This document shows, in pieces, positions 36,588-48,371 of a DNA stretch of 64,000 nt (positions are counted from its first letter, which is position 1; each line of letters begins with the position of its first letter). The stretch comes from Macrobrachium rosenbergii (lineage: Eukaryota > Arthropoda > Malacostraca > Decapoda > Palaemonidae). The translations under genes were made by a program, and so were the position numbers. The stretch covers positions 19,711,202 to 19,775,201 of the forward strand of contig NC_089762.1 of NCBI RefSeq assembly GCF_040412425.1, given 5' to 3'. The notes below the pieces were generated by a model that was given only the letters and a program-made list of their open reading frames with translations, ran no database searches and was not told the DNA's origin.

Positions 36588-38095
36588 TCTTTACTGAATC
36601 TTCTTTGACACTTCTACCACTTTTACTGTCCCTCTAATGCAATTGTTCCTGATCCTATCCTTTCTCGTGACTCCACACATCCATCTCAACATCCTCATCT
36701 CTGCCACTTCCAGCTTCCTTTCTTGAGCCTTCTTTATTGACCACGTCTCAGCCCCATACACCATTGCTGGTCTAACTACACTTTTATAAAACCTTCCTTT
36801 TACTCTTGCACTAATCCTCTTGTCGCACAATATTCTGATGATCTCCTCCAATTCATCCAAGCACACTATCCTGTGGTTTGTTTCTGAGTCCATACCACCA
36901 TCATCCATCACACAGGACCCAAGGTACTTGAAAGTGGTAACCCTCTTGATGTCATCTAAATGTAATTTAACTGCACCCTGTTTTCCTTCCCCTCCCATCC
37001 ACAGATATTCTGTCTTAGCTCTGCTTATCCTTAAACCTCAATCCTCAAGTGCTTGTCTCCACAACTCCAGTTTTATCTCCACCCCTTCTCTAGTCAGGTA
37101 CACCAAAACAACACCATCAGCAAACATCACACTCCACGGGACTTCTTCTCTGACATCTTATGTAATAACATACATCACAAGGTCAAAGATGTAGGGACTG
37201 AGAGTTGAATCTTGATGTACACTAAACTTTTCTGTTGTTCCCACAGTGCCCCTTGCCTGAGTGGTAACCTCTGCATACATATCCTGGACTACTTTAACAT
37301 ACTTTGCTGAAACACTCTTCTCTCTCATACATCACACTTCTTGCCTAGTTACCCTATCATATGCCTTCTCCAGATCAATAAATACTAGATGTAGCCCTCA
37401 CTGTCTTTCTTCATGTTTTTCCATTGCTCACCTTAGTGCAAAAATTGCATCTACTGTACCCTTTCCCCGCATAAACCCGAATTGTTCTTCACTTATTGTT
37501 GTTTCATTCCTTATTCTTTTCTCTATAATTTGTTCATATATCTTCATAATATGAGATATCAATTTTATCTCTATAATTTGTGCAGTCTCGTATATCACCC
37601 TTTCCCTTATATATTGGGACCATAATACTATTTCTCCAGCTGTCTGGCATTTTTTCTTGGTGGTAGATCTTTGAAAAGAGGTCCCAGAGTATATCAACCC
37701 CTTCCCCTCCCAAGCATTTCAACACCTCAACTAGTATTCCATTTTTCATTTTGTCAAGTGCTCTCTTCACTTCTCTGGCGATATCTGGAACTGCTCTTAC
37801 TCGTGGGTTCCCCTCTTCTCTTATTCTGGGGTTCTCTTCTTTTAATGGCTTCTCAAAATGTTCCTTCCATCTTGCTCTTATACATTCTTCCCTTGATGAC
37901 AAAACTCTTCCATTTCAGTCCTTGATCTGCTTGATGTGCGTCAGATCTTTAACTGCTCTATCTCTTCTTTTTGCTATGTTGTAGATCATTTTCTGACCCT
38001 ATGATGTTTCTACTTTCTCATACATCTCATTTATTCCTTCTGCCTTTACCCTTGCCACAGCCCTTTTTGCTTCCTTATTTGCGATTTTCCATTAC
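36588..38095 (-). pseudogene. LINE (non-LTR retrotransposon) reverse transcriptase relic
   Basis: On the minus strand, pieces in several frames give in order EECIRARWKEHFEKPL, ALDKMKNGILVEVLKCLGGE, MPDSWRNSIMVPIYKGKG (RT fingers), SEEQFGFMRGKGTVDAIFAL, and after a gap TFKYLGSCVMDDGGMDSETN, RPAMVYGAETWSIKK and AEMRMLRWMCGVTRKDRIRN. This is the RT and C-terminal signature of a widespread animal LINE group. The catalytic FADD segment is not readable and no endonuclease precedes it, so the copy is 5' truncated, internally degraded and frameshifted. It lies inside the composite element. Confidence 0.85.
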
Positions 38096-38454
38096 TGAAC
38101 ACAATACTAAAATAAAAAATCTTAAAACTTGCAGCATTTCAAAATGTTCATCTTTATGAAGTCAAGCTTTGCAAGAGTGATTTTCACAACGCCAATATAT
38201 TTTTGAACCACCAGCATTTTCTTTATGTTTATTGTAAACGTAGTTTTCGCTATCGACCGATTTCTTCACTTTCTCAAATTTACCAACTTGCAAATGGCCA
38301 TTCCATAGCACATGGGCTGATAACTGATATTAAAATTCAGTTAAAAAAATAATTGACCACAGTAACAATGCTATAATTTAAAATAAGATGAAAATATACA
38401 AATGAATGGGTCACCACCACTTGACTTAGAATAATCATTTCATACCTCATTTCT

Positions 38455-38672
38455 TAAGGGTCTTCAGCCCCTAGCTGCAACCTCCTGTTTCTTTTACTAT
38501 ACAGTACCTCTGTCCATATTCTTTTTCTTCCATCTGACTTTCCACCCTCTAAAAATTAATTTCTAGTGCAACTGCGAGGTTTCCCTTCTGTTACATCTTT
38601 AAAACCTTACTATCAATTTACCTTTCAGCGATGAACGACATGACAGGTCTCAGCGCTTGGCCTTTGGCCTAA
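38455..38672. repeat. Decapod-type dispersed repeat
   Basis: Contains AGCGCTTGGCCTTTGGCCTA and a preceding TTTCAGCGATGAACGACATG block. I recall this arrangement (CAGCG.TGAATGAC...CAGYGCTTGGCCTTTGGCCT) as a common repeat in crab and shrimp sequences. From memory, not verified. Confidence 0.5.
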
Positions 38673-39099
38673 ATTCTACATTGTCCAGTACCGAATTGTC
38701 CGGACGCCAAGAAAAAGGATGGTGGGTAGTGCAGCTTGACAAATTCTGCTCAGCCAAGCAAGCTAAGAGCTTCTTGTATGAAACCCAAAACATTCTTACT
38801 TGATCTGGAATCCTTCCTGGATAATACTGCCGTGGATTTCATTCAGGGTGCAAGGCTCTCATGTGTGTGCAGCCAAGAGCAGCTTTGTGAAGAAAACCAC
38901 TTTGTCTTCAGCCAGAATGAATAGAAGCGGCGTGGTGAGACTCCTGTGCCTGGGTCCGAAAGCTCAAAAAATGACAGTCAACTACAGATAAACACCTATG
39001 ATACAACGGTACGCTCCTGTACAACAAATGTCCCTTCTTGCTCCCCAGAAAACCAACACCTGGGATTAAAATAAAGAGCCTAAGAGATTGCTCTGTCTT

Positions 39100-39830
39100 T
39101 CCGTTCAGAAAAAGACTTTACCCACTACTACTTGAGGGCTAAGGGCTTTATAATTTTTTAATGCAATTTCTACATCTTTAAGATAATGAGCAGCAAAAAC
39201 TGAATTGCACTTCCATTGTGCGGCATTAATTATGTCCTCAAGAGACAAATTCTTTAAAAACTAAGCCATAGCGACTGCTCTTATGCTATGGATATTTACC
39301 TTAAATAAAGGTAAGAGATCTGGATTTAGTTTTTCATGTGCTAGTCTTATTAAATGCTTAACAAAAAAAAAAAAAAGACATCATATTCTTAGATAAAGGA
39401 GTGTTAGGTTTTCCAACCCAACAAAATAAATGGTTAACTCCACCTAACAGGCTTTCACCTATCTATATAAATTTTAATAGCTCTAACAGCACAGAGCAAA
39501 GCCACTTCTTCATTCCAAGCCAAAGAGGTTAAATTTGGAATCCTTACTGTTCTCAGTAGTAGCTTAGCCTTAACATAATTCTTAGCCCTGAACAAAGGCA
39601 CAAATGATCAAATGGTATCTCCTTTACAAAAGCCTACCTTATTGGAGAATGCTTGTAAATCACTCACTCTTTTTGCTGTCGCTAGGCTACCAAAAAAAGT
39701 GTCTTCATGGTCAGAAACTTTAAAGAAGCAGATTTCAAAGGCTCAAACGGATATGCAGATAAAAATCTTAACTACGTCCAAGTTCCATGAAAGAGATTGA
39801 CACTGAACTTGGGGACTTCAATCTCAAATG
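39100..39830 (-). pseudogene. DIRS A tyrosine recombinase remnant
   Basis: Minus-strand reading gives LTSLAWNEEVALCAVRAIKI near 39475-39545, PLFKVNIHSIRAVAMA followed by a stop near 39265-39320 (HSIR is the H-x-x-R box, Arg kept), and SLEDIINAAQWKCNSVF with AAHYLKD near 39165-39250 (Trp and the Tyr nucleophile). These are the C-terminal landmarks of a DIRS recombinase. Stops and frameshifts interrupt it. Confidence 0.7.
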
Positions 39831-40599
39831 ATCTCAACACCTCTTTAAGGTCTGGATCATACAAAATATACAACTGCACATGATACAGAACTGAGGAAAG
39901 CATGGATCTATATCTTAGAATAGCAGCTACAGAAACATTCTTACTATATCTAAGATACCGAAAGAACCTGATGTTCTCTACAGAGGTACAGTGCTGGAAA
40001 TCCCTCTAGAATGACACCAGGAGCAGTACACAAACCATTGCCTTTGATACAAAGCCAAGGTTGTTGCTGATCTCAATTTAAGGATAGATTTTTGAGGTAC
40101 TTTAGAAAACCCCCTCACTCAGAGGAGACAATCAAGAGTCTCTAAGCGGTTAAGTGTAGCATGCGGGTCTTTGGTGGAACCGCAAGGAACTTGGTTGTCT
40201 AAGTAGATCCTTCCTTAAAGGAAGAATATGAGGGAGATCCACCAAAACAGCTAGAAGGTCTGGAAACCATTCTCTCTGAGGCCACCACAGTGCTACTAGT
40301 CATTCTGCAATGGCTTGATTCTGGAAATTTGTTCGGCACTTTCCTTATTTTTGAAAAGGGGGAAAAACATAAGCATCTATGTTGGACCAATCTTGAAGAA
40401 ACGCATCAACTGCCCAAGCCTGAGGGTCGTGGCATGGAGAACAATACACTGGATTTTGTTGCTCACTGATGTTGCAAATAAGTTATTTGGTGCTCCCCAC
40501 AGACTCCACAGCGACTGGCAGACTTGCAGATGTAACGAACATTCTGTGGGTGGGACTTGTCCTTTCCTGCTCAACTGATCTTCCAAAACATTGTTTACC

Positions 40600-40830
40600 T
40601 GGATTGAACTATGGAACCAAAACTAAGTTCCTGGCTTCTGCCCACTGAAGCAAATTCTCTGCTATCAGAAACATTGACTTTGTTCTCGCACTGCTCTGGT
40701 TTCTGATGTATGCCAAAGAGGTGGTATTGTCTGAAAATACTGCTATTACCTTTCCTCTGGCTAGGTGTTCACACTGAAGGAACAACTTCCATACAGCCAA
40801 CAGTTCTAGATTGTTTATGTGCAACACCAT
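40600..40830 (-). pseudogene. DIRS A RNase H remnant
   Basis: Reads INNLELLAVWKLFLQCE (Glu), AVFSDNTTSLAYIRNQSSAR (Asp) and IAENLLQWAEARNLVLVP, the DIRS-type RNase H core. The first Asp-containing strand upstream is not readable. Confidence 0.8.
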
Positions 40831-40999
40831 CTCTTATGAAAGCCATATCCCAGGCATGCTCCCTAGCCTGTCATTGAAGCATTTGAAAACAAGGTGAGGT
40901 CTGGGCTCATTACCTCTAGGGATGTCCCTGTCCCCAATGATTGAGCTAGCCAAGTAACAGATCCTTGGCCTCAAAATTCCGTTGCAAGAGTTAGCCAAC

Positions 41000-41937
41000 A
41001 TTAGCCAGCTGTCTAAACAGAGCAGAATTCTCACTCTTAAAAGATGACATCATCCCCCTACTGGCACCTACTGGCACTAAAATCCTCATGAATACCTGAG
41101 GTGCTGTACACAGACTGAAGCAAAGAGCCCTGAATTGAAATACTTTCCCTGCAAACACAAATCACAGGAACTTGTGTGACTGAGGATTTATTGGAATGCG
41201 GAAATAAGAATGTCCACCGATATCATCCAGTCGTTCTTCATCGTGCTGGATGATTCCATGGAGAATGGGGATAGATGAATGAATGTGTTGAGTTTGGACA
41301 CATCCAGTACTGGGTGCCACCCTCCGGACATCTTTGGCACCAGAAAAAGTTGGTTGTAAAACCACGGCGAGTTGTCTGACACCTGCTCTATCACCTTCTT
41401 CTCTAGCAATGATACCATCTTTTTCTGAAGTATAAGAAGCTTTTCCCGCTGATAAAGGTAAGATGGAAAAGCAATTGGAGACAACATCAGAGGGGGAGGA
41501 GACAGAGAAGGAATTACATAGCCTTCCTCCAGTACCTCCACCACCCAAAGTTCTGCTCCTAAGTCTCTCCAAACTTGCCAGAAGGCCTGAGGTCGACCTC
41601 CTACTGAAACCTGAGGGCATAAAGCTTCATTTCTTTCTAAAAACCTTAGAAGCTTTGGTTTTATTGAAGCTTGATATGGACCTATGAAAGGTCTTAGCAA
41701 CTGGAGACGAGTCAAGAGATGAGGAGGGACAATCTCGACTGGATGGCCAAAAGGAAAAGAAGGAGCAGGTCCTTTATTACCTGCCTTAAAAGATTGTCTG
41801 ATAAACTCCCTATTTTCCTGTAGGGAAATATCCTCCCTTACTGCCTTAAACAGGGACGGATTAAGTTGATCCGAAGCAGAAGCAAAAACTGCAGCCATTT
41901 TCTGAGTAGGAGAGACCTTAGACACGAGATAAAGCAC
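41000..41937 (-). pseudogene. DIRS A reverse transcriptase remnant
   Basis: A 249-codon frame (41937 to 41188) carries a linker and RT N-terminus: KKMVSLLEKKVIEQVSDNSP, WFYNQLFLVPKMSGGWHPVL, DVSKLNTFIHLSPFSMES and DWMISVDI (motif A Asp). In the following frames FQFRALCFSLCTAPQVF (motif B) is readable near 41085-41140. The expected LDD catalytic segment between motif B and RNase H cannot be found, suggesting an internal deletion near 41050. Inactive. Confidence 0.85.
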
Positions 41938-43604
41938 AATTGTTCTCTCTTCTTCAAGGCCCAGTTAGAGAAGGCATAAAAACATTCTCCTGTTGCATCC
42001 AAAATAGCTTTGTCCAGGCAGGTCAAAAAATCTAAGGACCCCTCCCAAGCTTTAATTAATCCCACTGGTGCCAGAAAGTCCTTAAGATGGGGCACACAGG
42101 CAGCAATAGAACTAAGTGAAAGCTCAGCAAAAGACAAGACTTCAATAATTCTAAACAAAGGCTTGGACAAAGTCTCTGCCTCTGCATCAGACCAAAGCAC
42201 CTTGCCAGTCTCAAGAGAACGTTTCTTCATAGCATTGAGACAAGCTAAGAAATCAGAATCGTCGACTGAAGATGGTTTAAGTGCCAGTATTGAGCCTGTG
42301 TTGTAAGAGGTGGCTCTCTGCGACTTCATAGAACCAGGAAGACTAGAGCTGGCACACTTGGAGGGAGCTTTGTGCGCCAAAACACGAGATAGTAGTTTGT
42401 CAAAACATGCTCTAATTGAAGGAAAAAGTCTAGGCTTCTTAAAAGACTTAGTGGGTGCTGAAATACCAGAAGAAAACACAGACCTAGTCTCTACAGAACT
42501 TCTTTCCTCCATGAAATGAGGATAAAGAGAAGAGCAACATTCTAGCAAATGCTGAAAGACCGAAGGAGACTCTTCTTCCGCCAGCTGCAGAGTCAGGGTG
42601 ACAGCAGCTGACTCCTTGCAATGAAATTCCTACTCGATGGGAAGGGAGACTGCATGAAAAGCAGTCTGCAGTTGTCCATTTAAGGTGATACAAGTCGGCA
42701 AAGCAGAAGACAAGGCGCCACCAGGTGTCAAAGAAAACGGGACTTGTAAGGGAGAGGGAGGGGAGAAGGGTCAACGACACCTAACTCCACCTCATCCGAG
42801 AGCATCTCAATTGGCTTAAGAACATTCCCAGATGACACATCTTTAGAAAGTAAAGCAGCTACAATGTTATCTAGTTTGGAAGCAACAGTAGAATCTGTAA
42901 CCATAGTAGGATGGGAATGAGAAATATTAACAGCGCCAAAGGACTTTCCAACAGCAGAGGAAACAGCATGTAAAGAATGAACAGGTGCATTTCGAGGAGA
43001 CAGAAATAGCAGAGAAAGATTTAGAATGAGACGTAGATGCAGACGAAACAGGTTGAACAATTGACTGAGTCAACATAACAAAGTTAGAACAACTTGCTAC
43101 AGGCATATTATCATTAATAACAATGTCTAAAAAGCACCTACATTGTTACTCTTATCAGTTCTAGCAACCTCATTACTAGCTACTGATGATGGTGAAGTCA
43201 AAATACAGTGAGAAGACTTACGCTTATCAAAGGAATCTTTCAGTGAACACATTAAACAGGATTCAGACTATTATAAGGAGCGGTAGGAGTTGGAGGGCAC
43301 AGAACCCCATCGCACCAAGAACCGACCCGGTTCCCTAGCAGCAGACTGTTCCAACTGTCGCAGGGCAGTCCTAGGCTAGGGCTATGTACAGGTGAGGATA
43401 CTGACACCTTACCTCTAAAAGGAGAATGCAAAAATGATCGCACACTATGGGGGACTCAGAACGGTTCCCTATCATAAATTCAGTTAAATCTTTAACAGAT
43501 TCCAAAATAAGGTTTACATCTTGTTCTAGTTTCTTCATACGCTTTTCCTGAACTGAAAGGGGAGCAGAAGGAGGAGCTAACAAGGAAATCTCATTACTAG
43601 CCAT
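41838..43604 (-). pseudogene. DIRS A gag body remnant
   Basis: Minus-strand frames 43604-43371 (ASNEISLLAPPSAPLSVQEK, then a predicted coiled coil MKKLEQDVNLILESVKDLTE), 43060-42728 and 42548-41838 (SSSLPGSMKSQRATSYN and AAEAETLSKPLFRIIEVLS-like helical core) follow one another in gag order. Frameshifts separate them. The last frame overlaps the start of the RT frame. Protein role: structural/RNA-binding gag of a DIRS element. Confidence 0.65.
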
Positions 43605-43605
43605 A

Positions 43606-44231
43606 CAGTCGACACCTGCCTATTCGCAGTTTGGGATTTGCGGTTTCACCTATTTGCGGATTTTTCTGTGGAACTTATCCTCGAACTATCTGCAAAAAAT
43701 TTGGTAATTCGCTGATTTTTTCGTCGAGAAATAGTCACTAATTACCGTATTTTCGTGTTATTTTTATGATAAAAAAATTATTTACTAATTTTCTAATATT
43801 AATATTAATGTAAAAACAGCAAAATATTGATAAGATGTATTTTTTTATGCATATTAAATATTTAAGAACAGCATTTAACTCTACTTGTGAATTTCCAATG
43901 TTTCCCCTATGTATTGTAAAAAGAAAACAGGACTGCTTCAATATTGTATGAAAGAAAATGGATGTTCCTGGATATAAGGGTAACTTGAATAGTTTTCACA
44001 CTTAGCTGTAAGCCATATATTTTGAAGGGTAATGTTGTAAGATGACTTTGAAATGATATTAAGGTGTTTTAGATGATATTTTAAGGTATATTTGGTGTAG
44101 GATGATAGTTTAAGGTATACATTTGGTGTGTGAACTACTAAAACAGGCAGTTATAAGCATTTCTGAGGGGGGTTTCGGTATTCCTGGGTGGGTGTGGTTC
44201 GCATCCCCATGAATACTGGGGGATAACGACC
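43606..44231. mobile_element. 626-bp pogo-like MITE inside DIRS A gag
   Basis: TA|CAGTCGACACCTGCCTATTC at the left and CCCCAGTATTC-type complement ending GATAACGACC|TA at the right. The inverted ends are imperfect. Removing it and one TA restores continuity between SGPSSVLSPA and ASNEISLLAPP of gag, which confirms the borders. Confidence 0.65.
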
Positions 44232-44260
44232 TAGCAGGGCTAAGTACAGATGAAGGGCCA

Positions 44261-44312
44261 CTAGGAAGGGAAGAAAAGACAGGTTTATCACCTGCCAGAA
44301 CCAACTGCTTAC
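44261..44312 (-). other. Predicted intron in DIRS A gag (52 nt)
   Basis: Minus-strand donor AAGAAG|GTAAGC and acceptor CTTTTCTTCCCTTCCTAG|TGG. Splicing joins codon parts AG + T to give Ser and keeps the frame into GPSSVLSPA. Short but with a strong pyrimidine tract. Confidence 0.5.
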
Positions 44313-44452
44313 CTTCTTTTCCTATATCTGACATTCTTAAGCATACAGTCCATAGACCAATCCCTACATTCCTCACATCTAATTTCTACATCACACTCAG
44401 CACCCCTGCAGCAGGTACAAACAGTATGTGGATTTACCTCAAATTTTGGCAT
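44313..44452 (-). CDS. DIRS A gag exon 1: Cys-rich N-terminal module
   Basis: 46 codons plus two bases from the ATG at 44452: MPKFEVNPHTVCTCCRGAEC, DVEIRCEECRDWSMDC and LKNVRYRKR. Cys pairs (CTCC, CEEC) suggest zinc binding. The exon ends at a GTAAGC donor. Architecture parallels gag exon 1 of DIRS-1 (27913-28083), although the sequences differ. Unspliced, the frame meets TAA directly after the donor G, so splicing or readthrough would be needed to express the gag body. Confidence 0.55.
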
Positions 44453-44469
44453 CCTGCTTACACAGTAAT

Positions 44470-44766
44470 CACTCCTACATAACCTGATGTTATTTGTTTT
44501 GCTAGGAAGATTAAAATTACAGTACTGTGATCAGGAGCCAACAGCCAAAAATCATAGAATACCAACAATCGACCTATACCCAATGGCAGCAAGGAGAATT
44601 CTGACTAGAGCTAAAACATTTGAACACACTTGGCAGAGAACAGGTGAACTAGATGGTCTTCTGGTTCAGCCAAGCGATTTTCTTCTTTTGTTTGAATGCC
44701 GACTCGCCTATCATTGTAGAGTATAAGGCTAACTTTAACAGTAGGTAAGATTCATCCCAAATAATT
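44470..44766 (-). repeat. Left terminal repeat of DIRS A
   Basis: Inverted partner of 35531-35660. Its outer part (CTAACTTTAACAGTAGGTAAG) abuts the right terminal repeat of element B, so the two elements are directly adjacent. Confidence 0.75.
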
Positions 44767-45356
44767 CAAAATACAATTGGCTAACCCACTCAGACTGTCA
44801 CTGAAGTCATCTGTTTCCTACCAGACAGTGTTGGAATGTTTACGTTCTTGTCATACTTCTTCATGCCATCCACTAAGATGTGGGGAGGCTGAGTGGGTTT
44901 CCACTTTAACAGTAGTTAAGTATCCAAATAATTAATTTTATTCTGAAAATTATCATTATTTGGAATGAATCTTACCTACTGCTAAAGTTAGCTAACTACA
45001 ACACTGAATGAGGATGGTGGGTTAGTGCAACCAGACAATCGGTGTTCAGCCAAGTGAACTAAAAGCTTTTTTAAAAGGGGAGAAAAGTTTCTCAGCATTC
45101 CTGCCAGATGTATGATCCTTACTGGTAAGTACTGTCGCCAAACGTTGGAACTGTAACAGAGTGTAAGGTCCTTGTAGCAAGACTTGTCAGAGAGGATTCT
45201 TACAGGGGAAAAAAGGACTGTATCTCGTAGAGTACTGGTGACTAATGTGCCTGAGTCGAAAGCCCATAACCGATAGTCCAAAACTGAAGACAACTACCAC
45301 TATCAGATCAGGTGCAGTGCAACAAAAGTGTACCTTCATGCTCCCAAAATTCAATA

Positions 45357-45622
45357 CAGGCAGTCCCTGGTTATCGGCGATCCAGTTTTACGGGGCTTGT
45401 CTAGCGACAAAAATCAGCAATTTTCGGTGCTGATATGCGCTGATTTCCGCTTATCGGCACTGATAACTGGGTATTGGCATCAATACATACCTAACAGAGG
45501 CGCCGATCTCTGGTTTTCGGCACCGATAAGTGCCAAAAATTGCTGATTTTTGGTTATCGGCGATTTTTGCTTATCGTCACGCTGTCAGAATAGAACTCCC
45601 ACTGATAACCGGGGACTGCCTG
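45357..45622. mobile_element. MITE, CAGGCAGTCCC-terminated
   Basis: 266 bp with CAGGCAGTCCCTGGTTATCG / ATAACCGGGGACTGCCTG termini and TA duplication. Inserted in DIRS B near its right end. Confidence 0.9.
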
Positions 45623-45649
45623 TAGCGGGATTTCTAACAGCTAACGATA

Positions 45650-47660
45650 AGATAGAAGCAAAGTTACTATCATATCTGGTTCAAGAAAAAGAGTCCCCAC
45701 TGCAATGAAAGACTAAGGGCTTAATACCTCATGTTAAAACTGAACATTCACAAATAATGAGGCAAAAACAGTTATAACTCCCCTGAGTTGCAAGACAACC
45801 TTCTCTAGAAAAAAGTTTTAAAGGAAATAAAGACATGTTTACAGTACTCAGGAATCAACTCTGTGTGCATAGACTTTAGCCATCTTGGACATAGGAATGT
45901 TTGGCCTTCTAACACCACAAGATGGACACAGGAATGTTTGGCCTTCTAACACCACAGATAAATTCTTAACTTCTCTTCTTACTGGTCCAGGTAAACCCAG
46001 AGAGTTCTAACTGGACTTAAGACAGCCATCTTTTCATAGCTACCTAAGTGGTTAAATCGGTCACTGTCACAAATCTGGGAAGGGCTTAAAATTCTAAGTA
46101 TTTCCTCTAAGCAATGAATGAAAAGAGAGGTTGCCACTAGAGCAAAGCCAAAGAACAAGATAGGGCTTGAAGCTCAGTACTATAACCTCTTACTAGGTTT
46201 AATCTGGACATAAAGAAACCCACTTCTTTACTGTCTACCAAAGCAGTTAAATTAGGCACTGTAACAAAACTGGGAAGGGCTTCCTCCTCTATATCTTTTC
46301 TCTGAGGCAAAGAAAGAAAAGAGAGGGGCTGCCACTAGAACAAAGCCCCATACAAGAAAGGGCTTGGGGCTCACTAATACACTTTGCTGCAACAAGAGTG
46401 TCTTCAAAGTTCTTAAGTGATGTCTTATCAAAGGGCTTAACTGAGGTTATGTTAATGTCTGAAGGCTTTCAACTAAATTTTTTGTGAAACATTATTGGAA
46501 GATGAAATTTCCAGCACAAAAGATTGAAAATCTATTCATTAATGGAAGATGAAATTTCCAGCACAAAAGATTGAAAATCTATTAAAACTTTAAATTGTGA
46601 GCAATATTCCAGTCAGCATGATGCTGAACTGAAAGCAATGATAAGTGGTATCCTTGATTCCGGTGACAGAAAACTGCTTAGCGTATCTGGAATACTGGAG
46701 AGCTTAAATCAAGATATCTAGTGGAATGGGTGCTGGATATCACTCAGGACAAGCACCAAGATCAAAAACTAATCACTGCTATTGAAACACAAGTCCAACA
46801 GTAGAGGGCCTTCTAGATGTAAGGAATGCTTCCTTGGCCACACTAGAAATGCCCTTAGCTTATAACAAGCAACTGACAATCTCCACAAGGTGAGATGAAG
46901 TTTGTGGAGGTCTGATGGAATCTTCTCGAATAAGTCTGTCTGAAAAATCCTTCCTGGATGAAAGAAGATGAGGAACATCTACCACCAAGAGAGAAAGTTA
47001 GGGGTTACCATTCCCCTGCCACAAATGCACTAATAAAATCATCCGTGTGATCTGTAAAGTTCACAACCCGTTGAGTATTTCCTCAAAAACAGTCAGCAGA
47101 GGAAAAACCTATGTGTCCCTATTTGACCAATCTAGAAGGAAAGTGTTCACTGCCCGTGCCTGAGAATCCTGGCATGAAGGGCAGTAAACTGGCAGTGTAG
47201 TGTTTTTGGCAGTTGTGAAGAGATGGGTGTTTAGGCCTCCCTAAAGGTTCCACAACTTCTGGCAAACCTGCGGCAGAGGAGACTATCTCACTGGAGACCT
47301 TGCCCTTACTGCTGAGTTGGTCTTCAGTACCAAGGTTTCTTCTTAGGACAAAACGAGGAAATGGAATGACATTACTGAACTCTGTCCAGAGAAAAAGGAA
47401 GTTTCTTTATTAGCCTCAACAAAATTCTTGATTTGTGTCTCCTTGTCGTCTTATGTGAGAATCGAAACTTCTATAAGACAATTCAAAACTGCCAAGAGCT
47501 GTAGGATGTTTACACTTCCACTTCCTGACATCAAATGTTTCTCAAAATGGACCCTCAATTTGCCTCAGAGACATCTGAGGACAGTGTAAAGGTTCTTGAG
47601 GTCTGCAGGCCAACCCATATATAGATCTCAATAGTGGTAGAAAATTGTTATCCTTCTATC
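45650..47660 (-). pseudogene. DIRS B recombinase/RNase H relic
   Basis: No long frame. By nucleotide similarity to element A (for example AAAGCAGTTAAATTAGGCAC at 46240 against the block at 39520, and GACCAATCTAGAAGGAAAGT at 47125 against 40385) this is the YR to RNase H part. A 46-bp direct duplication (GGAAGATGAAATTTCCAGCA, twice at about 46497 and 46544) lies inside. Confidence 0.6.
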
Positions 47661-47672
47661 TGTTGGTGTGGT

Positions 47673-48005
47673 GAATTCACACCCACAAACAACACAACAC
47701 GCAACACTCACCTGATCTTCGGTTGCTGGAGATGGATAAGGTCCACGGTCGCCAATCACAGCACACAACCATTAAACAAAAACTTAAACCGACCCTCCAC
47801 CAACAACGAACAAACAAAAAAAAGAAGAGACATGAACCATTAATGCTGGTACCAAAAAAAACAGACGAACTCCCCGTTCACTTTCAAGGTTGGACCTCAA
47901 CTGCCCAAGACCTCCCCAAAAAACGAAAAACTCCCGACAGACCGACAGACAGAGAGACAGCCGTAAAACCAACTCCAACAACCGAACCACTCACAATGAC
48001 AATTA

Positions 48006-48073
<68 letters not shown>

Positions 48074-48120
48074 AAACGTTGGGAAATGCTAAATAAAAAC
48101 AAATTTCTGATCCCTCTATA
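47673..48120 (-). repeat. 3' LTR of the gag-only element
   Basis: 448 bp, from GAATTCACACCCACAAACAA to ATCCCTCTATA on the plus strand, containing a (TC)n tract at about 48006-48070. Nearly identical to 50767-51207. Confidence 0.9.
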
Positions 48121-48135
48121 TTTCTCCCCCCTTTT
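48121..48135 (-). promoter_or_regulatory. Polypurine tract of the gag-only element
   Basis: Minus-strand AAAAGGGGGGAGAAA immediately precedes the 3' LTR. Confidence 0.8.
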
Positions 48136-48371
48136 AGCATTTCCCAACCAACACCTTTCACACCTCTTTCAAATCGCCTTACGCAACACCCACGGATGCT
48201 CCCTAGCAGGTCCTCTAGATCGCGTTCACGGGCACGTAATCATTCTCTCAGACTCGCTCTCACTTCCAGCAACATTCAGATTTACATTTTCTCCTCCATT
48301 CTCTCTCAGATTCACGCTATCTTCTTCACTATTACCACTCTCAATTTCATCCACAATCTCATCTATACCCT

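Larger units (their letters stand above)
35818..38709. mobile_element. Composite 2.9-kb element with 9-bp target duplication
   Basis: AGAAAAAGG occurs at both edges (35809-35817 and 38710-38718) within otherwise continuous DIRS A sequence. Just inside are inverted ends: GGCTCTAGGACAATTTGGTA at the left and the complement of GTACCGAATTGTCCGGACGC at the right. The left end carries six tandem ~15-bp units (GACAATTCGGTACCA type, 35824-35915). A 9-bp duplication with repetitive inverted ends fits a Mutator-like element. The interior is not a transposase but a MITE, a LINE relic and a generic repeat. Confidence 0.65.
35372..44766 (-). mobile_element. Diverged DIRS element A (minus), nested insertions
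   Basis: Minus-strand order: left terminal repeat (44470-44766), Cys-rich gag exon (44313-44452), gag body, RT, RNase H, YR, right terminal repeat (35372-35817). The inverted termini match, for example GGCGAGCTGGCATTCAAACA at 35543 against the complement of TTTGTTTGAATGCCGACTCG at 44688. Nested in it are a MITE inside gag (43606-44231) and a composite 2.9-kb element next to the right end (35818-38709). It is heavily mutated throughout and unrelated in sequence to DIRS-1 beyond the family level. Confidence 0.8.
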
